A DNA stretch of 64,000 bases, taken from Micractinium sp. NFX-FRZ. Taxonomy: Eukaryota; Chlorophyta; Trebouxiophyceae; Chlorellales; Chlorellaceae. The notes under the pieces are model-generated. The model worked only from the letters and a program-made list of their open reading frames with translations. It did no database searches and had not been told where the DNA came from. Numbering within the stretch: position 1 is the stretch's first letter; the number at the start of each line of letters is the position of its first letter. Positions 45,918 through 58,302 of this stretch are shown here, piece by piece. The DNA lies in assembly GCA_029339195.1 (NCBI GenBank), contig JAPTJF010000062.1, positions 124,001 to 188,000 of the forward strand, written 5' to 3'. A program made the translations under genes and the position numbers.

Positions 45918-46642
45918 ATGATGGCTGCCCAGCCACAGCTAGGCAGCTGCCTTGCCACCTCCAAGGCAGTGCTGTGTGGGGCTGCATACCCAGGAGCAGT
46001 TGAGCCTTAGCTGCTGCCCTCCCAATTTTCCACCGTGTGTGCGCCGTGCTCTTGCCTTCCCCTCGTGACACAGCTCTGGCTTGGGGCACCTCACCCACCA
46101 CATCTCCTTTCTTCCCCCTTGTGACAGCTTGCGTCTGGGCCGGTCCCACCTGCCACGGGCTGTTGCCGTGACTTGCAGCCTCCACCGTTTGTCTTTCCAT
46201 CTTCCTAGATGTAGCTGGCGTGTAGCCTGGGCGTGAAGCATCTCACGGGTCTCGCCTGCCCCCTGTGTGCGCTCCACTCCCACCTTGACTGCTCTTGCCG
46301 ACCCTTATGCGCTCCACCTTCCGACGGACCCTGCTCCACCGTCTGACGGACCCCTGCCTGTCCCACGTGTTTTGCCCCGTGAGTTTTCCGTCCCACAGGT
46401 TGCTGTTGTCTCGCACCCCATCCCGTATGCCAAGGGCCACGCGCCTGTATCGTGCACATGCTTACAAGCGGTGCCACCGCACTGCGCACATATCTTAGTA
46501 AATGGATTGGTGAAGGCAAACGAAGAATCAGGGGATCAAGGGGCAGGTAATGGGTTGCTTGGCAGGTGGCCGTTCAGATGCCAGGCATGTGCCCGGCGGT
46601 CAGTCTCTCTGTCGGTGGATGTTCTTATTCTTAAAGACGCGG
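45918..46642. other. Gene-free stretch between convergent genes
   Basis: 3' flanks of the low-complexity gene (+) and the Cys-domain gene (-). No TGTAA is seen on the plus strand after 45917; the minus-strand gene has one at 46462-46466. Confidence 0.5.
46462..46466 (-). terminator. Putative TGTAA polyadenylation signal, Cys-domain gene
   Basis: TTACA on the plus strand, about 180 bases after the stop at 46643. Confidence 0.55.
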
Positions 46643-49596
46643 TCATGCCATCAGGAGCGCAGCTAGGAGGGCTGCCAGCAGGCAGGTCGCCATGGACACC
46701 TGCACCGGGGGGAGGGAGATCAGGGGGCACTCGTCAGGGCTTACCAGCAGCAGGCAGCCCGCACACCAGGCAATTAGTTGCAACGCCTGACCAATGTTGG
46801 CCTGCCTGCCCAGCTGGCCAGCACAGGCGCTGCACTGCCTTCTTAGCAGGAACGAGCATTGCCACCCCACCCCCAACAGGCCGGCAGGTGGCTGTTTTGC
46901 ATCCAGCGGGGCACCAAATCGCACCTGCGTGCTAGCCAGCGCTGCACTGGGGGGCTGGCTGTTGCCGCCCGTCGCTGGGGCCTGCTCGAGCTGCGGCGGC
47001 AGGGGCGGTGAGGGCTGCGGCTCCGGCTCGGGAGCGGGGGCTGGGGCGGGGGTGGGGGCCAGGGCTGGAAGCTCCTCAGGTGCTGGGGTGGGTGCGGGGG
47101 TGGGGACAGTGACGTCTTGCACCTCTGGGGGAGGAGGGGCGGGGGCCGCAGTGGCAGGAGCCAGGACGACCTGCAGCGACAGTGAGGGGGAAGTTGGTGC
47201 GGGCATGGCGAGCAAGGCATGGGCGGGGCGCAGGATGCAGCAGGGAAACGGAGGGCACATGCAGCAGCTGAGAGTGGGGACGCAGGCAGGGAGGGTGGGA
47301 TGACGTGACAGCCAAGCCAGTATGGTAGCTTGCCATGGCCAACGGGCAGGCAGGCACCCTGCTGTCGCACAACGGGGCGGCGGAGCGGCATCTGCCAAAC
47401 CGCAGAATGCGGCACCCCTCCTAGAATGCAACATACCTGCCAAACACCGTGGCAGCACCTGTCAGCATAGCCCTGCCCCTTCTTTCCCTCGCAGTTTCTG
47501 CGCATTACAAGTAAAGCCAGCTCACCCCACCGCAGTACTTGTCGGCAATGGCCTGCTCCCCGGCACAGAATGCAACACCACCCCAGATTGCAACACCCCA
47601 GCTCACCCCATCGCAGTATTCGTCGGCAATGGCCTGCTCCTTCTTGCCCTTGCAGCACTGGCTCTTCTCACGCTCGGTGGCCAGTGCGCCGCAGCTGAAA
47701 CCATTGCGGTACAACTGCAGGAGAGCGAGGATGGGCAGGGAGGGAGGAGAGAGGTCAGCAGGGAGGCAGGTGCCGGCAGGTGACAGGTGGCAGAGAGGGT
47801 TGGGCAGTGCACTGCGGGTGAAGCCGTAACAGCTATGTACAGCTGGAGGGGAAAGGGAAAGAGGGGGAGGCCTGGGGCGTTGGTCACGATGTCCCCACCA
47901 GTGCCCCGCCCAGCCAGCTGAGCGACCCTCTGGGCTCAGGCCGACCTTGCAGTGCACACCCACACCCAGTCAGTGCCACCCGCCATGTCGCCAACCCAAA
48001 CAGTCCCCCAAACCCGGCACTCCTTGCATACCATCAAAGACATATGCACCCACCGCCCCACCCCGCAGCCCGCGCACCGCCACCCCACCGCTCCCACCGT
48101 CAGTCGCCCCCTACCTCGGGGTACTGGCGCAGGCAGAAGTCGTCCACCACGCTCTGCTGCACCTTGCGCTCGCAGCAGGCCTGCTCATCGGCGGGGGTCA
48201 CCGTGCCGCACGTGCCTCCCACCACCTCGGGCTCCGGCGGGGGGTCGGTGGGGGGGTACTGCCAGTCCGGGGTGTTGCCCGCTGGGGGCAGCTTGGGGCC
48301 CAGAGGGTCGAACAGGTCGGGGAAGGAGGAGCCGCAGTAGGCGTCGGAGGAGTCGCCCTTTTGGGCCTTGAGCTTGCAGCAGATCTCGCGGTCGGCCGGG
48401 GTGACGCTGCTGCACGAGTCGCCGACGACAGCGGGCGGCGGGGAGGGCTTTGAGGGCTTGGGGGAGGGGGAGGGCTTGGCGGCGGGCGGCGGCGGCGTGA
48501 CAAACAGCTGCAGGGTGGGAGGCAGGGGGCAGGAGGGAGCGGGTGAGGGGCACGTTTGCTGGCGCCAGTAGGGGCGCTGAGGCAGAAAAGGGAGCCAACG
48601 GAGGCCCCCCACAGCAAGCCAGGCCACCTGTCATCTTGTGGTGCCGCTGCAGGCAGCATTGGCCCCCCATCCCGCGCTCACACCGCACGCCCAGCACAGC
48701 ACAGCGCAGCACGGCTAGTAGGCATGGCACAAGGCCTGCCCCTGGACATGGTGCACACGCTCTCCCCCCACCCCGTGCCTTGAGACCTGCTGCTGGCACC
48801 CCTTTGACTCGAAATGTGATCGATTAGTTGGCACGCATCGCCCCAGCCCAGGGCTCACGTCGGGGTACTGCTCCAGGCAGTACTTGTCGCTCTTGTTCTG
48901 CGCCTTGGCCTTGTTGGCGCAGCACTGTGCCACGTTGGCGGGGGTCACGGTGGAGCAGGAGGTGCCCACCAGGGGGCCAGCAGGCGGGCTGGGGATGGGG
49001 GTGAGGGTGGGCGGCTTGCCGGCGACGGGGGACGGCGCAGGGGCCGGGCTGGGGGCGCTTTCGACAAGCTGCATCAGGGGGGTGGAAGGTGAGTGGGGTG
49101 AGTGAGCGGGACGGGCGGCGCGGAGCGGCAAGGGCAAGGGTGCAGAGAGCATGAAGGTGAGTGAGGGGGGTGCGGCGGCAGGCCTGCTGGCGCACACAAG
49201 AGACTGGCAGCCGCCACAGATATAAACTCTCAGATGCTGCCCCCCTTTTCTGCTCTTTGTGAGGAGCCTTACCGGAGGCATCGCCAGGGGCCTGCAGGAG
49301 CGAGCAGGAGGCGGAAGCGGCAGCGGCGGCGGGGTCAGAATGGGTCACAAACGGCGGCGCACCAGGTATTGTCTCGTGGATACCAAACGTGCTCGTATGT
49401 GCTCAATTTGCGGGAAAACATGGTAGAAGTGCGGCGGGGTGACAAGATCTGGTGCAGCATCCCGCATCAGCAGATGGGCTTACTCTGGGGCCTCCGCCGG
49501 GGCAGGCGCGGGTGCTGGTGCTTCTGCTGCTGACACGAGCCCAGATGCCAGCAGCAGCGCGGCGGCAGTGGCCGCCCAAACCACGCGACTCGTCAT
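46643..49596 (-). CDS. Secreted, probably GPI-anchored protein with four small Cys domains
   Basis: Seven exons: 49484-49596, 49273-49291, 48859-49068, 48115-48507, 47607-47714, 46925-47170, 46643-46699. They total 1146 nt and give 381 residues. A signal peptide is clear (residues 1-24, core AATAAALLLASGLVSAA). The last 16 residues are hydrophobic (CLLAALLAALLMA), as in GPI-anchor signals. Four repeats have the pattern C-x(10,11)-CC-x(12,13)-C. Cys positions are 82/93/94/108, 146/157/158/172, 214/225/226/239 and 253/265/266/279. The first three share CxxVTPAD/N before CC, and all end near an aromatic-Cys. Pro/Ser/Ala-rich linkers separate them, notably a PAP-type stretch in exon 6. This suggests a cell-wall or surface protein. 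I do not know a named family for the domain. Confidence 0.8.
47425..47590. repeat. Two decayed copies of a Cys-domain exon edge
   Basis: Positions 47518-47565 repeat the donor half of the exon at 47607-47714; the minus-strand reading is EQAIADKYCGG against EQAIADEYCDG, including the GTGAGC donor. A second, more decayed copy lies at about 47430-47495 (KGQGYADRCCHG-like). Both lie in the intron just downstream of the real exon. Confidence 0.75.
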
Positions 49597-50210
49597 GGCC
49601 TCGCTCGCGGTCACGCTTCTCTAAAATGAAAGGTTTTGCGGGTTTCGTGCGCCTAGGAGGCGATGGGCGCGCTGCGCAGTGGCTGGTCCGACCGGAAGAG
49701 CCGGGGAGCTGCTCCCGGTTTTGAAATGGGCTGCTGGAAAGGGGAGCGCACAGCGGCGGTACCGATGCGCGTCCGCTGGCACTTCATCCCTCCCTTCCTT
49801 TCTGCTCAGTGCACACTGATCACAGGGGTCACTACGGAACAAGAGGCCGAGGCTCAGCTCAGCAAGAGAACAACAGGGGGAGGTAACTGGCTGGGTGGGT
49901 CAGCAGAAGAGCGGGGGCGCGGCGGAAGAGGGGGAGTCTGGACCGACTCCTGGAGGGGCCGGAGCCGTCGCAAGGCTGCCGGGCGCAGGCACGGGATGAC
50001 GCCTGGACCCTGTCTAGCGTATCATGTATCCAATCATGCCGCCGGTGGCCCCGCCATTAGACGAAATAGGGGAAACTGAGCCTACAGTAAGTGTGTCCAA
50101 GCGCGCGCCGCCATGCCTGGCACGCCTGGGGGCAGCAGCCGGCCGGGTGCGCGGCCGGCGTGGCTGCACGGCTGATTACTGAGTATGAGAAGAAAGGGCT
50201 TCAGCTTTTC
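49597..50210. promoter_or_regulatory. Upstream region of the Cys-domain gene
   Basis: About 610 bases between its ATG and the stop of the P5C dehydrogenase gene, both on the minus strand. No exon chain is seen. Confidence 0.35.
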
Positions 50211-53200
50211 TTAGCTCTGGGTCAGCTGCAGGCCATGAGGCACAGGGCCCACATCTTGGATGATCTCCCTGCAGACACCATGTGAAGTGGGGTGAGTGGG
50301 AGGAGGTCAGGCGGGGCAGGTGTGACAGATGGGTGGCCCAGGGGTGAGTGGCCGGGGGCAGGGGAGCGGGATGACGGCGCTCACGTGGCACTCAAGCTCA
50401 TGCTGGCAGGCGGGGGACAAGCAGAGTGGATGCACGGGGACAGGCAGGCAGGCAGGCAGGCAGGCAAGCAGGCAAGCAGGCAGGCGGGCACAAATGTCAC
50501 AGGGCGACACACAAGTAGAACACATGAAAACAGCCGAGGAGCTGTGCGCATCTGTGGGTGGACCTCACCAGGCGGGCAAGCAGGCAGCGGCCACGCAAGC
50601 AGGCAGGCTGGCTGGCAAGCGTCGCTGGGAGACGCACATGGAAACAAGCGAGCCAACCAATTGTGTGTGGGGAGGCACACAGAGAGACAAACATAAACCA
50701 ACCAATCGTGGCGCACCTGTGGGTGGACCACACCAGGCGGATGGCCTCCGGCGTGCCGATGCCAGCTGCGCGCGGGTCGCCCGCCGGGCCAAACCAGTGG
50801 TTCTGTGGCGCGCCTGCGGAGCGCAAGGGCGGCGAGGGTGGCGTGGGGGCACGCTCAGGCGGGGAGTGACGCGTGAGGAGGGAGGGCAGCGGTGTGCCTG
50901 CGTGCGTCTTGCAACAGGAGTCCAGTCACACACCAGTCCTGCCAGCTTGACGCCATGTGGACCCTAACTGCTCTTCATGTATTGCTTGATGTACCAAGGA
51001 GAGCAGGGCAGCAGCGCCGCCTGCAGGCTGTGACGCCCGCATCACAGCAGGCACAGCAGAGCGCGGGCGGGCCTTGCAGCCGGCCGCAAGGGTGGGCCCC
51101 AAGCACGCGCGCTCTCGGTGATGCGCTGTGGCACACGTCCTCCCGCCCTGGATCACGTGCGCACCTGTCGTGCGTGCGCGCATGCCTGCGTACGTGGTGC
51201 CGTTGACGGTGCTGCCCAGGATGTGCTGCGTGAAGCGGATGTCGTTGGACACAACTGCAGGGCAGGCAGGACAGAGGCGAGGAGAAGCAGGTGAAGCAGG
51301 CAGCAAGAAGGAGTGGGGAGCGTCGCAGGGAGGGCACTCTAATGTCCAGGCATGCAGGCGCGAAGCTGTGCTGCATGCGGTGCATTTTTCATGGACTGTT
51401 AACACACAACGTGCCAGTTGGGGCAGAGGACCAAACCCATGTGGTGCACAGCCGCCTCAGCCCCTCCCCAGCCCTGCCCACCTGCTGCTGTGAGGTGCGC
51501 CTCCATGCGCTCGCACGCCTCCAGGACGTGTGGCACGTCACGGTCGCTGTACTGCGTCACCACCTGCGGTAAGACAGGTGGGCGGCGCGGCGGTCAGTAA
51601 GTAAGGTGAGATCACAGTAAGGTGGGCGCACTGTGTTGTTATGGGGCACATCATGGCCGAGCGCCCGGCAGGTTCGGGGGCACAGCATGATAACAATGCA
51701 AGAAACACACTGCCCACGTAGCACGACTGCAGCAGACTACTTTGCGGCAAATGAAGGCGCATGGGAAGGGTCGACGCGGAAGCGTCCACAGGTTTTGGCG
51801 GTGGCCTCCCCCGGTTGGATCCAAAGCTAGAGGTAAACCCAGCAAAAATGAAGCAAACGCAAGCCAGGCGCTGACCTGGAAGGGCCCAAAGATCTCAGTC
51901 GTGGCCACCTCAAAGTTGCCCTCCTTCAGCAGCTCGCTGAGGGGAGGGGAGGGGAGCGGGCACGGGGGGCCACAGGCACGGGAACAGGAGGAATGGAGGT
52001 TTCAGGGTTTAAAGACTCGCCAGGCACACCACAAATTGCAGGCACACCAGGTGAAGGGCACCACAGGTTGCAGGTGGCAGACAGCCTGGCACTGGCGGCG
52101 GCCTCCAGTCGGCCACATTGCAGCTTTCACCGCTCACAGGTGCCGCCCTGCTGCCACCCCCTGCCTGCCCTCCCTCCCTCCCTGCCTTCTCACTTGAGCG
52201 GCACAAAGACGGCGGTGGGCTGGATGGCGCCGTACTGCTGCGGGATGCTGTGGCCGGTGAGTGGCTCCCCGCCAAACAGCAGCCGCGCGCCTGCGGAGGA
52301 GAGGCAACGGCGGAGGAGGGCGGAGGGGCAGTGGGGGGTGGCAGGAGTGAGTGAGTGTGTGTGATAATTGCTCAGGGAAAACACTGTGCAGGCAAGAAGG
52401 GACCTGGCCCCACGCCCGCTGACATGGCACTGAAATAGCAATGATAGATCAGGCCTGGCCCCACGCCCCTCCCGTTGCCTGCCCGCAGGCATCGGAAGTC
52501 GCAGCGCAGTAGCAGCCCACTTTGCTGCAAGCTGACCCGCTCACCACAGCACACACAGAAAACGAATGACATGCACCCGGCACGTGCACAGACTGCGCCT
52601 CATGCGCCACCCTTTGCTCCTCCGTCCCCGCCCCTCGTGCCCAAGCACACATGCTGGTGCATATGCTCAGCCTGGCACGCCTCCCGGGGCGCACCCGGAA
52701 TCTGCAGCAGCCGCTCCTTGTGCTGCATCATTTTCTCCGTCTTCACCGACAGCACCGGGCCCACCGTGAGGTCCTCCAGCTTCCGGCTGGCTGCCCGCTG
52801 CGCCAGCGCCTTCTCCAGGCCTGCACAACATTACAGTTAGAAAGCGATGGTGTCATGTAAGTGTCAGCAGGAAGTGAGATCCTCGAGCTTCCGGGAAGCT
52901 GCCCGCTGCGCCAGCGTCTTCTCCAGGCCTGCAGAGGCAAATGGGATGGTTGCAATGATGCAACACACCGACGTGTGCGCGTCAGCGGGAGGTCCTGTCC
53001 TCCACCTCGGGGCTTGCAGCACTGGCGCTCTGATTCAGCAGCAGTAGCGTCATGAGCAGTGCTGGTGCTGGCGTACGCATGCACCTGGTTCAGCCCCGCA
53101 GGGGCCAGCCGAAGCAGGGCAGCGGTGCTGCATGATGAGGGCATGCAGGCCGAGCAAGGCACCCCATACCTCCCTCCCTCCCCTCCCCCCACGCCCCCAC

Positions 53201-56200
53201 ACCCCAGCCATGTCCCACCCACCCGCCTCCGCCCAGTTGTCGTGCATGAACAGGATGCTCTGCGCGCTGCACTTCTGGCCGCTGCACGCATACGCGTCCT
53301 GGTCGCACTGCGGGGCGGGCAGGGCGGGCCAGGCAGGAGGGCGAGAGCATCCTCAGCAGGAGGGCAGCTTGAAGGCGTGGCAGGTGCTGCGGAGGAATGC
53401 TGATGTGGGGCGAAGGGAGGGGCGCTCGGTTGGGGCGGCAGGGGGCGTGGGCTGGCAGGCGCAGTCCACGCAGCAGTCCCCACCCCGACCTCGCCCCCGA
53501 AACACAATTTGAGAGGGAGTCTTCACCCACCTGCCATGCCACGTAGTCAAAGTCGCTGACGTCGGGCCCCAGGATCTTCCAGTCAAAACCGGCGTCCTCC
53601 AGGAACACCTGCGGGGAGAGGCAAGAGGAGGAGAGGGAGGAGATCATGGGAAGACAATAGAGGCGGGGTGAGAAGATGGCGCGCAGGGAGGGGCGAGGGT
53701 GGGGGGCGCACTCGACATCCTTCAGGATGGGCACTGGGGGGGAGGGGGGATGCATGTAAATGGAGGCCAAGGTGACGAGGAGCTGGACGCGGCGTGCATG
53801 AGGGTTGAGAAGAGGGGCAGCAGGGGCTTGCCGTCCCTCGGCGCCCGCCCCATCCCGCTACGAGACCCTTCAGTTTTCGCCCTGTGGCAGCTGCTGCAGT
53901 ACCCACCCGTCCGTGGAATTGTGCCGCCAGCTTCTCTGCCACCTTCTTGCTGCCCGTGAACAGGGTGTTGCGGGGGTGGCCTGCATGGCAGGGCAGCAGG
54001 GGCAGGGCAAGGGGGGAAATGAGGGCGAGGGGACCAGGGCCGGGCAGAGGTGGCGGCAAGCCCGCCGCACATTGCCCTACGCAACAAGGTTGCCCATCCC
54101 CTACCCCTCCCCCAAGCCGCAGCTTCCAGGTTGCGATGCTTGCACGCATCACCCTGCTTGCCAACGAATCGTCTCGTAAAAGTCGAACAGACTGCACACA
54201 CCCTGCGCCATGTTCTCCTTCACCGTCCGGCCCCCGCAAGCACACACCTGCGGGCAGTGCTGCTACCCTAGCCTCATACGAAACAAACAAGCTACAAAGA
54301 AGGGGGACCCACCCTGTGCCATGATCTCGTTCACCGTCTGGCCCCGCCCGTTGCAGATGTCCACCTCTGTGAGGGCCATGCCGCAGGAGTGCAGCAGGCG
54401 CACATACTCCTCCAGAACGAGGCACACCCTGCACAGAAGACCCGGATTGGGGTCGTTGTGGTGAGAGCGTGTGCCACACCAATGCTACAGGAGTGCAGCA
54501 AGAGCACGTACTGCCCACCACAAGGCACAGCCTGCCAATGCAACAACGCGACGTGAAGGAGTGGGAGGGGGAGGCGGGAGGGGCGCCGAGCGGCAGCGCG
54601 CAGCGCTCGCCACCACAGCGCTTGCTTGCACCCTGGCAGGCCCGCCCGCCACCTCTTTGCCAGCGATGCACCCTTGGTAGCCCCTGCTCTGCCCTGCTGT
54701 GCTGTGCCTGCTGCGCTCCTCCCCCTCACTTGTGGTCGGAGTGCACCAGCGGCTTGTTGCCCATGTAGAGGGCGCCCATCATCTGCGGGCAGTAGTAGTG
54801 AGGTACAGCAGTTAGGTAAGTAGTGAGGTGGGCATGTGAGGCCAGGGGGGGCGTGTTGGAGCAGGCAGGGGCGGGTGCGGTAGGTGTAGTGCGTGGCGCC
54901 AGCACTCGCCGACGGTCGCCCGCGCAGCGGCCACCTGGCTGCCCCTGCTTCCCCTGAGGGGGCGTCCAAGCAAGGCCAACTTTGCGCTGGGACCGCCATG
55001 CCCGCCCGCCCGCCCGCATGAGGAATGCTTGGGAGCCCAGCAGGGATCTGGGCCATCCACAGTACATCACACCCCCTTAACGCCCAGCCCCCGCATGCAC
55101 CCCACTTCCACAGCACATCAGACCCCATTAACGCCCAGCCCCCGCATGCACGTCGCTAGTGGGGTGCGTGCGGGGGGTGGTTGTTAAGAGGTGTGATGTA
55201 CACACCTGGAGGACGGGAATCTCCAGCGGGAAGTTGAAGGGGGTGATGAGGGCGACGGGGCCGTAGGGCCAGCGGTACCCCTGGCTCGCCTGCCCGGTGT
55301 GGTCGCCCGGGTTGGTGAAGCCGCGCGCCAGGAAGCGGACCTGCGTCAGTAGGGGGTGCGGCGGGAATGGCACAGGAAGGGGGCAGTTGAGGGGTCAATA
55401 GGGGGGCGAAGCAGGGGGCTGTGTGGCTCCCCGGGTTGGTGAAGCCGCGCGCTCGGGAAGTGCACCTGTTGAGGGGCGGGGGAGTGGTGAGTGCGTGGGG
55501 ACGGGCGCGGCAGGGCAGGCAGGTAAAGGTCTGGTCTCCGTGCCTCCCTGGCTCCCCATCCCAGCCACCCCACCTCCTCCGCACCCCCTCCTCCCATCCC
55601 CTCTTTCATTCCCAGTCCAACAGCAAGGGCAAAGACAACCTTATGTTATAGCGCAGCTATAACTGCTGTTAGTGCAGCACCGAGCGGCTCTCCGCAGCCA
55701 CAGCATGCATTCTGTGCCGACATCGCCCCTACCGTGAGCAGCAGCAGCAGCGTAACAAAGCTACGCCTTGCCCGCTCGCCTGGCCCCCCGAGAAGTTCTC
55801 CTTCATTGCCAGACTCATTGACAATAAACCATGGACTAACCTAAGTTTGCCTAAGCTCTCACCTGGTCCCCCGAGAAGTTCTCCAGAAACTTGCGCGTCA
55901 CCCGCACCTCCCCCGACGCCTGCGCGTAGCTCTTGGGCGAGGTGCGCTGGATGAGGCGCGCAAAGTGGTCCTCCACCTCGGGGCGCCGCATCTCGGCGGC
56001 GGCGCGCGCCGTGATGTCGCCCCACATGACGTAGCTGGACACGGTGGGCAGGGGAGCGGGGCGGCAGGCAGGCGGGTTAGTTGGAGGGTGAGCAGGGCAG
56101 AGGGGGATCCGGCGGGTCACAACAATGCAGCTCGTAGTGAGTTGTGATACAAAGGCAAGATGTGTGCTGGCCACCACGGGTGCAGCTGCGCTTGAGCCGA

Positions 56201-57170
56201 GCCGCTGCAACAAGGCGCAGGCAGGCGCCCCGCTCCGTCCTCCCCCAAACCAACAACCAAGCCCCCTGCCCATCGGCACCATCCACACAGCACACCCACC
56301 CCTTCCCCCCTCCGCCCTCTGCCCGCCAGCCCCCCGCCCGGGGACCTCCCCTGGGTGGCCACAGGCAGGGCATCTGCCAAGCCCTGCCCTCACCTCCCCC
56401 TCCGTTCGCTCCGGCTCACCGCTCTGGGTTCTTGAACGGGTTGTGCACCCCCGACTTGGGGGTGGAGCGCATGGAGGACACAAAGGGCTCAATCTCATAG
56501 AGCTGAGTGTCGGGCACCTGCACAGAAGCGGCGGCACAGAGCAGGAGGGGACTGGTTCAGGCAAGGAGGATGGCGGGCGGCCACGAGCACTCCATATCAT
56601 ACCGCTGGGTGTAGGGCACCTGCAAGGAGGAGCAAAGCTCTGGCCGGGGATGGCGGGGAGGCCATGAGCGGCTGCATCTGGTGCAGCGGGGTGTCGAGCA
56701 TGATTGCGCAATAATGCTTCAGGTGACCACGGTGCAGTCAGAAGGTGGGGGCCTACAGCACCAAAGCCTGGCACCAGCAGTGCTAAGGCAGGGGTTGGTT
56801 GCAGCACCCCCAACAAGGGCCCCACTGTGCGAGTGTGCGACTCACGTGGATGAAAGGCTCGCCATTCAGGGGGTCTGGAATCACCATGGTCTTATCGGAC
56901 TGCACCCACTCGCCATGCACTGCAGCAGATGGGGCGGCATGAGCGTTAGCCGGCGCGCAATTCAGCAGGCGGCAGCTGCCGCCGCCGCCGCCAGGCTGGC
57001 CGCCGCCGCCGCCGCCGCCGCCCGTGCACCCAGCAGCGGTGCTCACCCAGGTTGCTGACTTGTGCCGGGTTGCTTCCCGACATGGCCGCGGGGTTGAACT
57101 TGGACCAGGAGGCCACCCCGCGCGCCATCAGGCGCGCGGCCTCCTGCGAGCTGCGGCGGACGGCCAGCAT
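50211..57170 (-). CDS. P5CDH: Delta-1-pyrroline-5-carboxylate dehydrogenase (ALDH12 family)
   Basis: Seventeen exons: 57047-57170, 56846-56919, 56420-56517, 55863-56034, 55206-55340, 54730-54782, 54313-54428, 53907-53980, 53531-53608, 53223-53307, 52695-52820, 52194-52290, 51876-51936, 51482-51563, 51165-51254, 50717-50813, 50211-50268. They sum to 1620 nt, 539 residues (plant enzymes about 550). The product follows plant ALDH12 throughout: DPLNGEPFIHV, ARLIQRTSPKSYAQASGEV, GYRWPYGPVALITPFNFPLE, TLFTGSKKVAEKLA, then LEDAGFDWKILGPDV with general base Glu286. SGQKCSAQS holds catalytic Cys321, and PQNHWFGPAGDPRAAGIGTP is near the end. It oxidises P5C/glutamate semialdehyde to glutamate using NAD, the last step of proline breakdown in mitochondria. 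The first 25 residues are Arg/Ser/Ala-rich, like a mitochondrial presequence. All key residues are present. Confidence 0.97.
50441..50490. repeat. GGCA tetranucleotide microsatellite
   Basis: GGCAGGCAGGCAGGCAAGCA-type run in the last intron of the P5C dehydrogenase gene. Same motif as at 477-576. Confidence 0.85.
52868..52937. repeat. Copy of exon 11 acceptor edge (P5CDH)
   Basis: About 65 bases repeat 52770-52830. On the minus strand the copy reads GLEKTLAQRAASRKLEDLT, against GLEKALAQRAASRKLEDLT, behind a good CTGCAG acceptor. After LEDLT it diverges and meets a stop without a usable donor, so it cannot replace the real exon. It lies in the upstream intron. Confidence 0.85.
55420..55472. 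repeat. Copy of exon 5 acceptor edge (P5CDH)
   Basis: Repeats 55297-55345: the exon 5 start around GCGCGGCTTCACCAACCCGG (minus strand) with its CAG acceptor. It lies in the intron upstream of exon 5 in transcript order. Confidence 0.85.
55778..55808. repeat. Copy of exon 4 donor edge (P5CDH)
   Basis: CCCCGAGAAGTTCTCC recurs here and at 55868-55884, where it encodes ENFSGDQ at the end of exon 4. The copy lies in the intron just downstream of that exon, and its donor is changed. Confidence 0.75.
56588..56632. repeat. Copy of exon 3 acceptor edge (P5CDH)
   Basis: The segment ATCATACCGCTGGGTGTAGG plus GCACCTGCA resembles 56492-56522 (exon 3 start and acceptor). It is diverged and lies in the upstream intron. 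Confidence 0.6.
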
Positions 57171-58302
57171 CGGCTTGGCGGAATACAATCAAGTGTGCCG
57201 GGGGATCGATCACAAATTGGGGGTCTCGGCAGCGGTCCACGCCCGTGGGCTGGTGCCAGCAGCTGCGCAAGAGGCCACCCGAGTACAGGCAGCGAATGCG
57301 AGCTCCCCCTGACAATGCTACAACCCCTGGGCGCGATTTGCACCTACAATTGGCCAAAGGGGGGGTTCACCCTCCACTTGCGTAAAGCCGCCTCGCTGGC
57401 AGACTTGCACTGCACTCGATGGTTACCGCTCACCTGGAGCTGCTAACAGGTCGGGAAGAGGGGAAATCGACGAAAGTGCTTTCCACAAACCGTGCAAGAT
57501 CACCAGGCAGGGGCCAACAGGGGCCAACATGTGATGAGCGGCTCCGCCGGCAGGGCGGCAGCTGCCGTGGAGGGTCACCCGCGTAACAAGTCATGTAGCC
57601 CACGGGGTGGGGCGGACATTATAGTTAAGCTACGGTGCACATGTGTGATGCGTACAATGCCTGCCATATGCACTGCCATAGGGCAGATTCAATTGCCTGG
57701 GCGTGGCACCAGCAGGCGGCGCCACCACACAGCACGACCGGGTTGGGGTTTTCGCTCCAGCTTCAGCACCACTGCTGGCTGCCTTCAGGAGACATGGCAG
57801 GCGAGTTGACAGACTCGTCATGCTTTGGCAGCGCACCCTGCATCTTTGTTTCATTGTTAGCGCCGGCCCGTCCTGGACCGCCACGCCAGGTCACGCCATG
57901 CGCCCATCTGGTCTGGCAGAGTGTGCTCAGGATGGCCGGCTGGCACTTGCAGGCCCCCCAACCACTTGCTGGGAACCACAAACCTTCTTCTGAGCGCTTT
58001 TACGGGCGACAGGACCTCTTGCTCGTTGTGTCCTGTGATACGCCGGGACCGCGCCCTCCTGTGCGGACGGACCGCCGGTTGCGATAGCATGGTGCGCAGG
58101 GGAGACACTTCATCCTGAAGGCTGCTGTTGCCGTGTGGGCAAGCGCGGCCGGAGGGAGGACCCCACTCCGCACTCACTGGCCCGTGCTCAACAGAAGTGC
58201 GGCCCGCACCCGTGCCTGTGTGCAGGCCCCTGCAGGAATGCTGCATATGCGGTAACGAGGGCGGCAGCCGCCGCGCAGTGCTTGAAGCCAACAGCAGCGC
58301 GC
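57171..58302. promoter_or_regulatory. Divergent intergenic region, P5CDH / proline-rich protein
   Basis: About 1.1 kb between opposite start codons. No phase-consistent exon chain is seen. Promoter role is inferred from position. Confidence 0.4.

Noticed and set aside
52868..52937. Mutually exclusive alternative exon in P5CDH
   Set aside because: The copy has an acceptor but no donor and reaches a stop soon after LEDLT; it covers only half of the real exon.
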